From Multifurca ochricompacta (Eukaryota; Basidiomycota; Agaricomycetes; Russulales; Russulaceae): a stretch of 64,000 bases of DNA. The notes under the pieces were generated by a model. That model did not search any database, was not told the origin of the DNA, and worked only from the letters and a program-made list of their open reading frames with translations. The DNA is taken from NCBI GenBank assembly GCA_022496185.1, contig WTXG01000020.1, positions 248,001 through 312,000 of the forward strand. Reading direction: 5' to 3'. The translations under genes and the position numbers were made by a program. Shown piece by piece: positions 55,285 to 64,000 of this stretch (position 1 is its first letter; every line of letters begins with the position of its first letter).

Positions 55285-58200
55285 TGCTTCTATTGCCAAA
55301 AGCCTGGACACAAGTCCAATGCTTGCGCAAAGAAGAAGAAGGACCTGGAGAATGCCAAAAGGGCAAGGCAGGGAACAAGAAGAGGGCTGAGGCCCAAAAT
55401 GTACATACTATAGCCACCGTAGTTAATGGTAGTGGCAAAATAGAGGAGGTGCAGAAGCACCTCGCATTCGCCTTTACGTTCACACCTATAATCTGGATAT
55501 CAACTCAGATTATTGGATGCTTGATAGTGGAGCAACGGCCATTTCAGTCCAACCTTGAAGACTTTGATACATATAAAGTCGACACCACCCATGAAGTATC
55601 ACTAGGTGACAACTCCATAGTCAAAACAAGTGGAGTTGGGACCGTAGTCATCAGGACTGATCAAGGTTTTGACTTGGAATTAAGCAATGTGCTCCACATG
55701 CCTGGAGGACATAAAATACTCTCCACCAGTGCCCTAGTAGAAAAAGGGGCAACTGTGTTCTTTGATAACAAGAAGGCAACAATAAAATATGGCGACAACA
55801 TTATAGCGGAAGCATGGAAGTTTGGCAAATTGTATTGGGTACTAGGCAAACACGTCCTAAGTAGTATCCATGCATCTGCATCTGCCTCACTAGAAATCTG
55901 GCATCAAAGGATGGGCCATATGTCAAAAGAGGCCCTGAAAAGATATGCTCCTGAGGCGGTAAAAGGCCTCAAAATTAATAATAGCCAAGTGGAAGACAAG
56001 CCATGTTATGGCTGTGAAATGGGGAAGTCCCATCGTCTTCCATTTCCCCCATCTTCAAAGCGTGCATCAGCTCCCCTTGAGATCCTTCATAGTGATCTTG
56101 TAGGTCCCTTGCAGTGCAGTTCGATACAAGGGAATCTATACTTTGCCACCTTCTTGGACGACTTTAGCAGATACGCTTTAATCGTTCCAATGAAGTCTAA
56201 AGATCTGTTCACACCAGTTTTTAATAAACTGAAGACACTACTTGAAAATAAATTTAATCATAAAATCAAGTGTCTTCATACAGATCGTGGTGGCGAGTAT
56301 GTGAACAAGGTGCTGAAGGCAATGCTTGAAGATTATGGCATAGAGCATAAACTTACAATGCCGTATAGCCCACAACAGAATGGAAGGGCCAAGAGATTCA
56401 ATAGAACCATTATGGAAAAAGGCACTAGCATGCTGCACAATGCTGGCCTGTCTCTTGGTTTCTGGGAGTGTGCTGTTGAAACAGCATGTCATATTTATAA
56501 TAGAACTCCCATCCGTTCTAATAAGTGGAAAACTCCGCTTGAGCTTCTGGTTGGGAACAAACCAGATGTCTCATACTTTAAGGTCTTTGGTTGCAAAGCC
56601 TTTTATCATGTTCCAGAGGGCAAGCGGCATAAATTAGATCCCAAAGCCAGGGAAGCCGTCTTTGTCAGGTATGAGCCCACTTCTAAGGGCTATACACTTT
56701 GGGATAGTCATACCCGGTCTCTCATCTCTTCACGAGATGTTACATTTGATGAGAGATCCTTCCCATCCTGCTCTGTAAAGGACAACAGAGCAGATAAACC
56801 TATAGAGCAACCTACAGAAGGTGGCTCATTTTCTTTACCAGGTGGCCCAGTCCAGCCACCACCAGCAACTGCTACACAAGTTCCTGAGGCTCCTCAGCAT
56901 GAGGAAGACCTGGAAGAGGAACAGGAGGACATCGTACCTCCTCAATTAGCACCACAGCCTACCACACCCACACGTAATGTAGACACCACACATCCTCAGA
57001 CTATATATCAGACCCCTCCATCTCAAATCATGGAACCATCCTCCCCTCCCAAAAGAACCAAAGCAATCAGAAAATCACAAAGGATTGCAGACAGGATTCC
57101 TCAACCTAATTTTCAGAGGACAAGTCCATGCTCTGAACAACGAGATAGGGCAATCCAAGAAGATTTAGACTTGGATACTGCATGTCCCAATCGGAATCGT
57201 CGTCTGAATCCTCGCTTCTACAATGAGGATAATGCAGAGTTCGTGCAAGGTTCTTCCAGACTTGGTCAGATGGATCTACTCAATGCTGCAGGATCGCCTT
57301 ACAGGGATCCGCTTACATTTAAAGAAGCAATGGAGTCTGATAATGCCAATGATTGGCTTGAGGCATGTCAATATGAAATTGATGCCTTAGAAAAACTTAA
57401 AGTGTGGCGCCTTGAAGACCTTCCTGAAGGTAGAAAGGCTGTAAAGTCCAAGTGGGTCTTTAAATTGAAAGCAGATGGACGCTTTTGTGCTAGGCTTGTA
57501 GCAAAAGGGTTCACCCAAATAGAGGGGGTGGACTTCGATGAAACTTTCTCCCCAGTCGCCAGATTTGAGTCTCTTAGACTATTGTTAGCGTTGGCCGTGC
57601 TTGAGGATTGGGAAATCCACCAAATGGATGTCAAATCGGCATTCCTACATGGCGATCTGGATGAGGAGATCTATATGGAGCAACCTGTTGGTTTCTCGTT
57701 GCTGGACAAGAGTCCAAAGTTTGTAGGCTACAGAAGGCTCTGTATGGCCTCAAACAAGCTTCCCGAGCATGGAACTTGCAATTCCATGCAGTTCTCAATG
57801 AACTGAGCTTTACTTGGACTACTCTGATGCAGGAGTATATGTGTATCATCACCAAGAGGGGGATGGTTCACTTTTCGTCATTTTATATGTTGATGACATC
57901 ACTATACTTGGGTCCTCCACTAAGAAGATTCAATGGCTGAAGGACTCTCTATCTAGCTGATATGAGATGACCGATCTTGGCGAAATCCAGTCCTACCTTG
58001 GAGTTAACATCACCAGGGATCATCCTAACAAGACACTGGATATTGACCAGACAGCCTATGTATCCTCAATAGTTGAGAGGTTTGGAATGGGGGATTCCAA
58101 CCCAGTATATACTCCTCTACCCTCTGGCATGGATGTTCATTTGGTCAAGTCTGAAGACCAGGCATCTACCTCTGATATTAAGAGGTATCAGCAGTTAATG

Positions 58201-58843
58201 GGGTCTCTGCTTTGGGTGCAGATTGGAAGCAGACCTGACATTAGTTTTGCTGTTGCACGCCTTAGCAATTTGCTTCCAACCCTTCCCAGCAGCACATGCG
58301 ACTAGCAAAGTATGTCTTAGCCTATCTAAATGCTACAAAAGACTACAAGTTGCGCTATTCTGGAGGGAATGGTGAAGTTGGCCTTCATGGCTTTGCGGAT
58401 CCTCATGGGGAGATCAAGAGGACTGCCACTCCACCTCAGGCTACGTCTTTTTCCTTGCCAATGGAGCCATTAGTTGGTGTTCCAGGAACAGAAGACAGTA
58501 GCACAGTCCACCACAGAAGCCGAGTATATGAGCCTAGCAGAGGCTTCAAATCAGGCAGTGTGGTATAGGACGTTCATGCAGGAGTTGGGATATGAAGTTA
58601 TTCACCCATACAACTGCACTGTGACAATAAGGGTGCAGTAGATCTTGCATTAAACCCTGTCACAGGAGGCGATCAAAGCACATACCAATAAAGTACCATG
58701 CCATTAGGGAGTATGTAGAATCACACCAGATAGACTTGGTGCGAACTCCCACTGGAGAGATGCTAGCAGATGGCCTTACAAAGTCTCTGCCTAGATCATC
58801 TTTTGATCACATGGTAACTGGTTTTGGACTAGTGCTGGAATGA
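55285..58843 (+). pseudogene. pol: Pol of the copia element (knuckle, protease, integrase, RT, RNase H)
   Basis: The zinc knuckle CFYCQKPGHKSNAC and the protease motif YWMLDSGATAI lie in frames different from the main reading frame (55293-57806). That frame carries the integrase zinc site (IWHQRMGHMSKEALKRYA, CYGCEMGKSH), the DDE core (HSDLVGPLQ, LHTDRGGEYV, PQQNGRAKRFNRTI), the RT start WVFKLKADGRFCARLVAKGF and KSAFLHGDLDEEIYMEQPVG. A frameshift near 57715 then separates KALYGLKQASRAWNLQFH, the RT active site ILYVDDITILG, and EIQSYLGVNITRD. RNase H is readable as DSSWGDQEDCHSTSGYVFFL, TEAEYMSLAEASNQAVWYRT and a C-terminal LADGLTKSLPRSSFDHM. One in-frame TGA (57958) again replaces a likely Arg. 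Confidence 0.9.
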
Positions 58844-59093
58844 AGGAGCTGGAATCTGGAGACTTTGTACACCAGTCTCACTTTCCCACCATGCCACATG
58901 AGCACGTTCTCGACCTCGAGAGTGACGCAAGAGGTGTGTAGACTTGCATAAGCGAATCTACAACTCGTATGCAAAGCTCACAAAGAGTTAGAGAAGTTGG
59001 ATCTCTGGCTGGTGATATGTTCGTTCAATTGTGAACAGCAGTGTGCTCATTCAACTCATTTCCATTTATGATCGATGCCTTCACCATGGAGGG

Positions 59094-59608
59094 ATGTTGA
59101 CACAGGACGTGTCTGGAGATGCTTCAGGCATCTAAGGATCGCTTTAGCTGTAGATAAGATTAGAGTAGGTTCCGGAGTTTTGGACTTTTTATGTTATCTT
59201 TATTACATTTCTTTCTCACCTTACTCAGCTGATTAGTGATGGACTTAGTAATGCGCAGTAAGCATGTGATATCTCTTTGGCCAATGGCCTTTATCCCTCT
59301 CTGTTTATTGTCCAGCACTTGTGGACTTATTCCCAGTGCGCACAGACCATTTCCCCTGGCCCCCATGGGTATATAAGGGTGTCTGTTTCGTCTCTTTCAC
59401 TTCAGAGTTCTTCTAACCTCTGAAGTGTAAGTTCCTTCTTTACTATACTGTCCTTTACCTTTAACTAACCGTCTTATGTAGACTACCTGTTTTCTAGGTC
59501 AGTAGTATAGTTAATATAGAGTTCTTCTAACCTCTGAAGTACTACCTGTTTTCTAGCCTAACTGCTACTAACCACAGTCAGTATAACCAGCAGCATGATT
59601 GTTTGACA
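59094..59608 (+). repeat. Copia 3' LTR
   Basis: 515 bp, near-identical by eye to the two pieces of the 5' LTR. Confidence 0.92.
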
Positions 59609-59613
59609 GTTTC

Positions 59614-60408
59614 AAGGTCTGACCAGGTGGTGGTGCTGCCAATTAATGCTGCCTGTACCTGTGTAAGATGTTCTTCTTCTTGGGTGATTGCTGCCAAGGA
59701 CAAAGTGGGGAATGTGAGCTCGTCTGGTTCTGGGGATGGTTCAGCAATGGTTGGGAGGTAGGGAGGGTCAATGTAGACAGGAGGGTTGACTAGGAAGGGG
59801 CAGTGATTGTGAGAGATGGTTTCCCAGTAGTCAGCAGTCCAAAGGTATTCTATCTGAGTTCCTTCTGTATTTACAAGGTGCCAGCCAGAGGGAGAAGGGG
59901 CAGAGAGGACACAGATCTTGTCAAAGGTAAGGTTGATGTTTACAGAAGAGAGGTGGAAGCTAGCAAGATAATAGAGGTGTTCTCCTCTGAGCAGGGATGC
60001 TTCTAATTCTGGGATGCAGGAGGGAATGTGTCTGACCCAAAGATCTTTGTCATTGTTACAAACCAGGAGGGTGTCAAGAGGTTCTCCTGTGGAGTTGGTG
60101 AGTTGGGCAAGGTGCCAGTAAAGGAGTTGTAGTTGAGCCTCTCGAGGAATGCTCTGACAGGGGCCAGCAAGGAAGCGGTTGAGCTGAGTTTGAGTGAAGA
60201 CCTGTCCGAAGGGGAGGAGGATCCTGAGTGGTTGGTAGATGGTGTCAATGTCACACCACCCTTCTATATGAGCATCTGCTGTGATAGAGTCAATGAGGTA
60301 GAGGGGAAATAAGATGGCAAGTTGACTCTGCCTGTGGAGTTGGAAAAGATGATGGAATTGCCTCTGGGTGTGTTGGAGATGCTCTTCTCTGTCTGTGGGG
60401 AAGGACAC
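59614..60408 (-). pseudogene. Second accessory ORF upstream of Gag, gypsy element 2
   Basis: Minus-strand frame starting MSFPTDREEHLQHTQRQFHH and containing LHRQSQLAILFPLYLIDSIT, EGWCDIDTIYQPLRILLPFG, LAQLTNSTGEPLDTLLVCNN, LASFHLSSVNINLTFDKICV and GTQIEYLWTADYWETISHNH. It runs into the copia insertion at the GTTTC duplication and continues on the other side (TSPEETPEGDSPVPSHHCLC, CTCNFCPETPPPP) in the same direction near 52200-52323. No family recognised. Confidence 0.6.
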
Positions 60409-60720
60409 TAGGTTACAGAAACAAGGAACTTTTATTTGACAAAGACTCTTTTCTAGGTAGACTACAACATACTGTCTTATCAGTTAGTACTGAAGTCTAA
60501 GTCTTCAAAGCAAGGCCAAGCAACTTCTGGTTGGATGGGGAGGAGGGGGACTGGGTTGGGGGGAAGACAAACGTAAGGGGAGAAAGATAGGAGTGCAGGG
60601 TGGGTGTAACAGGTGAAGCTCCATGTACACTTAGAAACAAAAAGGGCAAAGGGAAGTGACCTAAGTTGTTGGGCATACTGCGGAGGCAAATGTCACACGT
60701 TAAGTAATGATGGGGACCTG
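60409..60720. other. Leader between 5' LTR and first ORF of gypsy element 2
   Basis: About 310 bp on the minus strand between the LTR end and the MSFPTDREE start; no gene recognised. Confidence 0.45.
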
Positions 60721-61394
60721 TGTCGACCACTGTGGTTTATGCAACCATGATGACAGTGTCTGAAACCCGAAGAAACTGCAGCCCCACGAGGACAAGATCC
60801 AAAGGATCAAGTCACACAGGGAGGCAGTATGTTATTAGCACTATGTATTGAACTTGTGTAGACAGTTACTCACCTGCAGCCCCAAGAGGACAAGATGGGG
60901 GCTACAGGCTGTTACAGGGGGTCTTATATACATTTCTCAGTGTAGCAAGGTAAGCAGTAAGTATAAGCAAGAATCAGCAAGTATCAGTCAGCTGTATTGC
61001 TGACTGAGCCTTATCTCTGTGATTTGTAAGCTGCTTTACTCTGCTGACTGATCATACTCTCACACTATGACATCACTATGATGTCACTGTGGAGTAGATA
61101 ACTGATATGTAGTCTAGCCCTTTGGTCTGGAACATGTCTGTCTTGCTAAAATTGGCCATGGCCCAACCTGGGCCCTTATCTAGAGCTCCACTTACCTAGA
61201 ACCTTCTAGGCTGGACTCCTCTTATCTTGATAGCAGCTCCACTTGGTCTAGAATTGTCTAGACTGTGGGGCCTCTGCTTATTGTGGTAAACACAATAGAA
61301 AGTCGACTTGTTATTGTTAAGTGGCTCTTGTGCTGACTAAGCAGCATGTGACTATTACATGTGACTCGGTCACATGATCCATGTCACGGTTACA
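60721..61394 (-). repeat. Probable 5' LTR of gypsy element 2
   Basis: On the minus strand begins TGTAACCGTGACATGG and ends GGTCGACA (674 bp), with a TATATAAGACCC motif near 60930. No second copy is in the window, so the borders are inferred from TG/CA ends and from the break in the neighbouring ORF at 61395. Confidence 0.5.
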
Positions 61395-62449
61395 TTCCCA
61401 TGATCATGTGTTGAGACTGCTGGGTAATCTTCCCATGGTCATGTGATCCAAAAAGGGAAAAGAAAAGGAAAAATAAAATGGAGCCATGACAGTGGGCTCT
61501 AGTTATATCTTTTACTGCAAAGTATCTATCAGTCACCCGAACCAGAGATCTTTCTGTAGAGAAGCTCAGGCAACCAAAAAGGAGGATGGCCCATCTGTCT
61601 AGAAGGTCAAAAACTTGAAGGAGTACTCTAGCTCCGTTGAATAGGTCTTGCTGGTCTGGGGAGAGGGAGCGGGCTAAGTGAGAGATAGAAGCGTTCCAAG
61701 AATACACCAGAAGGCCTTGGGGGAAGTTGACAGGGTCTGGTTCATGATGCCCAAGCCTGGCACAGAGATTTACTGACTGGGAAGGAAGATGTTGATAGTT
61801 TGGATGAAGTACTCTGTCAATACAAGGGCAAATAGGAATGCAATGGAAGTGAGGGAAGCAGTAAGGAGTGGTAGTACCAGGAAGGAAGCTAGAGCAATGA
61901 CTGAGCAGATCTGTGTACTTGGGAAACTGTTCCAGAAGGCTTGCTCCCCTGGTGAACTGAACTGGCAACCAAGACTCTTGAGTCCTGTCAAATGAATGGT
62001 AGATATGGAACTGGTGAGGATTGGTTGGATGGTTGAGGCAAAGAGGATGATGAACATGAAGAGGCTGAAGTGTTGGAGGATGGTGGGGGCCAGGCTGGTG
62101 CTGGGGGGGGGGAGAGAGCATTCTCAGGGGTGGAGGGGGCAGGGGCAGCAAGTGGGAGACAAATGTAACAAGGAGGGGGGGTGCCAAAGGTGTTGGAAGC
62201 ATTCTGGGGTGCAGGGGCAACCACTGGAGGGTATTGGAGTGATGGGGAGGGGACAGGGAAGGGATGGAGCTCTGGAAGCTCAAGGGGGGGCAAGACCGAA
62301 GAGGGGGGAGCTGGGGATGCTGTGGAGGCTGCCTCTACCAAGGCAGTGAAATTGATAGCCTGCTGGGGGACAGGGAAGTCATAGAGGGGGGAGGCTGCTT
62401 GGTCTGGGGTGTAGGACTCTGGGGAACTGTTCTGGGACACTAGGGGCAC
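61395..62449 (-). pseudogene. Pro-rich accessory ORF of gypsy element 3, disrupted
   Basis: Starts MPLVSQNSSPESYTPDQAAS in a Pro/Ser-rich region, then in a shifted frame HIYHSFDRTQESWLPVQFTR, SLLEQFPKYTDLLSHCSSFL, CIDRVLHPNYQHLPSQSVNL, FPQGLLVYSWNASISHLARS and QVFDLLDRWAILLFGCL. Its layout (Pro-rich N-terminus then a folded part) resembles the accessory ORF at 50906-52323, although the sequences are not close by eye. Confidence 0.5.
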
Positions 62450-62487
62450 TTGTCAGTCACTATCTGCTGCAAAGGAGACTGTCCAAA

Positions 62488-63055
62488 TGTTACAACTCAC
62501 TGTTGACTGCCTGGACAGTGGGTTGTATGCAAGAGGGATGATTTTGGAAGTGGGGGAAAAGAGTGAGAGTGAGGGGGAAAGTGCAGGGAGACAAAGCAAA
62601 CAGCTCAGAGGCAAGGGATGAGAAGCCTTCCACAATGTGGGGCTAATCTCCTAGGTAACCAGGTACCAGATCACAAGTGGACAGTCTGGAGCTGTCCATT
62701 CTATTCCCAAAGGGTTTATATACATAACTACAACTGGGACTTTGGTCTGTGCACTACTTTAGGGGAGGTTAACTTTGCTTTAACTCCCCATTGATCCACC
62801 AATGAGAATAGCCCCACTCTTTGGGGTTAGGAATCTGCAGTCTGCAGTTTGTAGGCTACTGTTTGGGCAGTGTGGAGTTCTGTTAGTACTCTTCCCACAG
62901 GTCTCCAATTTGGCAGGAGTCCGGCCCTGGTCTGGACTGGCCCCTTTCTGGTCTTAATCTAGGGTTATCTTCATTTCTGAGGGTTCTGCAGGGTCTCTGG
63001 GAGTGTCCAGAGATTTCTAGGGGGTCAGGAGGTCTCTAGGGTGTCAGTTCATGAC
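62488..63055 (-). repeat. Probable 5' LTR of gypsy element 3
   Basis: 568 bp with TG/CA ends as read on the minus strand; single copy in the window, so borders are inferred. Confidence 0.45.
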
Positions 63056-64000
63056 AGGAGTCATCCTAGAAGGAGGCCATGTACGAATGGATCCAGTAAA
63101 AGTACAAGGAATTCGGGAGTGGCCCATACCCACATAGTTACGACCCTCACCCAGTGTCCCTCTTTTCTTCACAATTCCCAATATGAACCCTGCCCTCCTG
63201 CCTAAGTTACACTTCCTGATCACATCCCCTTCCTGGGACCCATCACATGCCTTGCTCCCTTCCCTGTGACTGCCTTTGCCTTTGTTGACTGCACTTTGTC
63301 TATGATTGTTTCCTTATCTTCTTATCTATACAACCAGACACTTACTTAATTCCCTATCAGAAGCCAGGCTTTACGCCCTCCGCTTTCATATATTTGGGCC
63401 CACTTGACTCCGTTTCCTTATCTCATAGACGCCCATTCAATTATGTATATAAGTCTGCTGTAACTACACTGTAGACCTCAGACTCGACTTATTGAATACA
63501 TTGGTGCTTGTCTTCTGGACTTCCCTTTGAACCCTTTGACTCATCTGTCTCAGTGCTTCTGGCACTTTCCCACTTAACATCATCTTAGGGAACAGCCCCT
63601 CTGACTTTGACTTGCCCCACTTAACTCCAAGAAGTCTTATTGGCTTCTTATCTGAATACACATATGACACTGTCACACAAGTTGTGTGGAACGTCCTGCA
63701 CCAGATGTAACACACATGCATCAAAGACATATGATCCTTCATAGGATTTTGCAACTTCTATCGATGTTTCATACAAGGGTTTTCGGGAATCGCTCAACCA
63801 CTCAATGGGCTATTGAAAAAGGATGTACCCTGGCACTGGGGGAATGAACAACAATGAGCATTCAAACAAATCAGAGATATTGTTGGCTCAGAACCTGTCC
63901 TCCTACAACCAGATTTGGGAAGACCATTTGAGCTTGAAGTCAATGCATCCCATTTTGCCAATGGGGTGGTATTAAATCAGAGGGATGTGATGGGACTGCT
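63056..64000 (+). pseudogene. pol: Chromovirus RT/RNase H fragment, interrupted by a solo LTR
   Basis: 63056-63135 matches the chromovirus stretch at 42707-42786 (GVILEEG and VKVQGIREWPIPT type sequence), and 63718-64000 continues it ([25 protein letters not shown], and RNase H FELEV-type sequence) to the window end. The gap is exactly the solo LTR. In-frame TGA codons again occur where the homologue has Arg. Confidence 0.85.
63136..63712 (+). repeat. Solo LTR of the chromovirus family inside pol
   Basis: 577 bp, related to the LTRs at 39280 and 46168 but diverged (begins AGTTACGACC instead of TGTTACAACC, ends GATGTAACA). Target duplication CACAT at 63131-63135 and 63713-63717 on either side. 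Confidence 0.9.

Larger units (their letters stand above)
52324..59608 (+). mobile_element. Full-length Ty1/copia element, degenerate
   Basis: LTRs at 52324-53593 (interrupted by a solo LTR) and 59094-59608 begin TGTTGACACAGGACG and end TTGTTTGACA. Target duplication GTTTC at 52319-52323 and 59609-59613. A PBS-like GGTTATGGGCCC follows the 5' LTR and a purine tract (GGAGGGA) precedes the 3' LTR. Order Gag, knuckle, protease, integrase, RT, RNase H is that of copia. Several frameshifts and stops make it inactive. It sits in gypsy element 2. Confidence 0.93.
48549..61394 (-). mobile_element. Minus-strand gypsy element 2, fragmented by nested insertions
   Basis: Reading right to left: 5' LTR 61394-60721, accessory ORFs, Gag with zinc knuckle, then protease up to 48549, where the Tc1 palindrome begins; RT onward and the 3' LTR are missing. 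Insertions within it, each with a 5-bp target duplication, are the copia element (GTTTC), the TRIM (GCAGA) and a copia solo LTR (CATCA). Removing them reconnects the Gag and ORF sequences in order. Confidence 0.75.
61395..63055 (-). mobile_element. Minus-strand gypsy element 3, 5' part
   Basis: A putative 5' LTR (63055-62488, TGTCATGAAC to GTTGTAACA on the minus strand) followed by TTTGGACAGTCTCC (PBS-like) and an ORF cut off by the LTR of gypsy element 2. It is itself inserted in a plus-strand pol fragment whose reading begins at 63056. Confidence 0.55.

Noticed and set aside
1..64000. CRISPR arrays, operons or bacterial features
   Set aside because: The spliced genes and retrotransposons are eukaryotic; repeats here are LTRs, inverted arms and microsatellites.

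Overview
The window looks like nuclear DNA of a filamentous basidiomycete, probably an Agaricomycete. The evidence is the dense set of short (about 45-80 nt) GT-AG introns, the tight divergent gene pairs, fungal-specific families (a Mid1-type channel subunit, a Rua1 C-terminal domain protein, a Kre9/Knh1-like GPI protein, a Gvp36-like BAR protein) and the nested chromovirus and copia retrotransposons. A species cannot be read from the sequence.

Region 1 (1-38.4 kb) is gene-rich. In order it holds a small hypothetical gene, a Prx5-type peroxiredoxin, a gene with a TFIIS N-terminal (LW)-like domain, a double-CxxC cysteine-rich protein, a casein kinase I-like gene, a mid1 homologue that appears frameshifted twice, mago nashi with a 6-nt microexon, mitochondrial ribosomal protein S10, SUS1/ENY2, a Rua1-C domain gene, a p24 cargo receptor, an AGC-like kinase, TSR3, a Kre9-like GPI protein, an FAD oxidoreductase, a BAR protein, proteasome subunit beta-2 and a Ptc7-like PP2C. 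Four divergent pairs share promoters of about 115-235 bp: mrps10/sus1, rua1-C/p24, tsr3/kre9-like and BAR/pup1. Two stretches (about 5.8-9.4 kb and 16.8-20.9 kb) hold no gene I could recognise.

Region 2 (about 38.7-64 kb) is a nest of transposable elements, poor in CpG compared with region 1. It contains: a full-length Ty3/gypsy chromovirus (39280-46756, TSD CTTAT) inserted in the TATA region of a reversed copia-type LTR; a 1.6-kb palindrome made from two inverted copies of the 5' half of a Tc1/mariner element (46931-48546); a minus-strand gypsy element (48549-61394) that has received a copia solo LTR (TSD CATCA), a 535-bp TRIM whose LTRs carry a tRNA-like sequence (TSD GCAGA) and a full-length copia element (52324-59608, TSD GTTTC); a gypsy solo LTR (TSD AGTGA) inside the copia 5' LTR; a second minus-strand gypsy 5' end (61395-63055); and a plus-strand gypsy pol fragment carrying another solo LTR (63136-63712, TSD CACAT).

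The chromovirus pol frame is broken almost only by TGA codons at positions where the family has arginine. That pattern is expected from CpG deamination (CGA to TGA) and suggests cytosine-methylation or RIP-like silencing of this island. The most unusual objects are the tRNA-bearing TRIM, the palindromic Tc1 fusion and the mago microexon.
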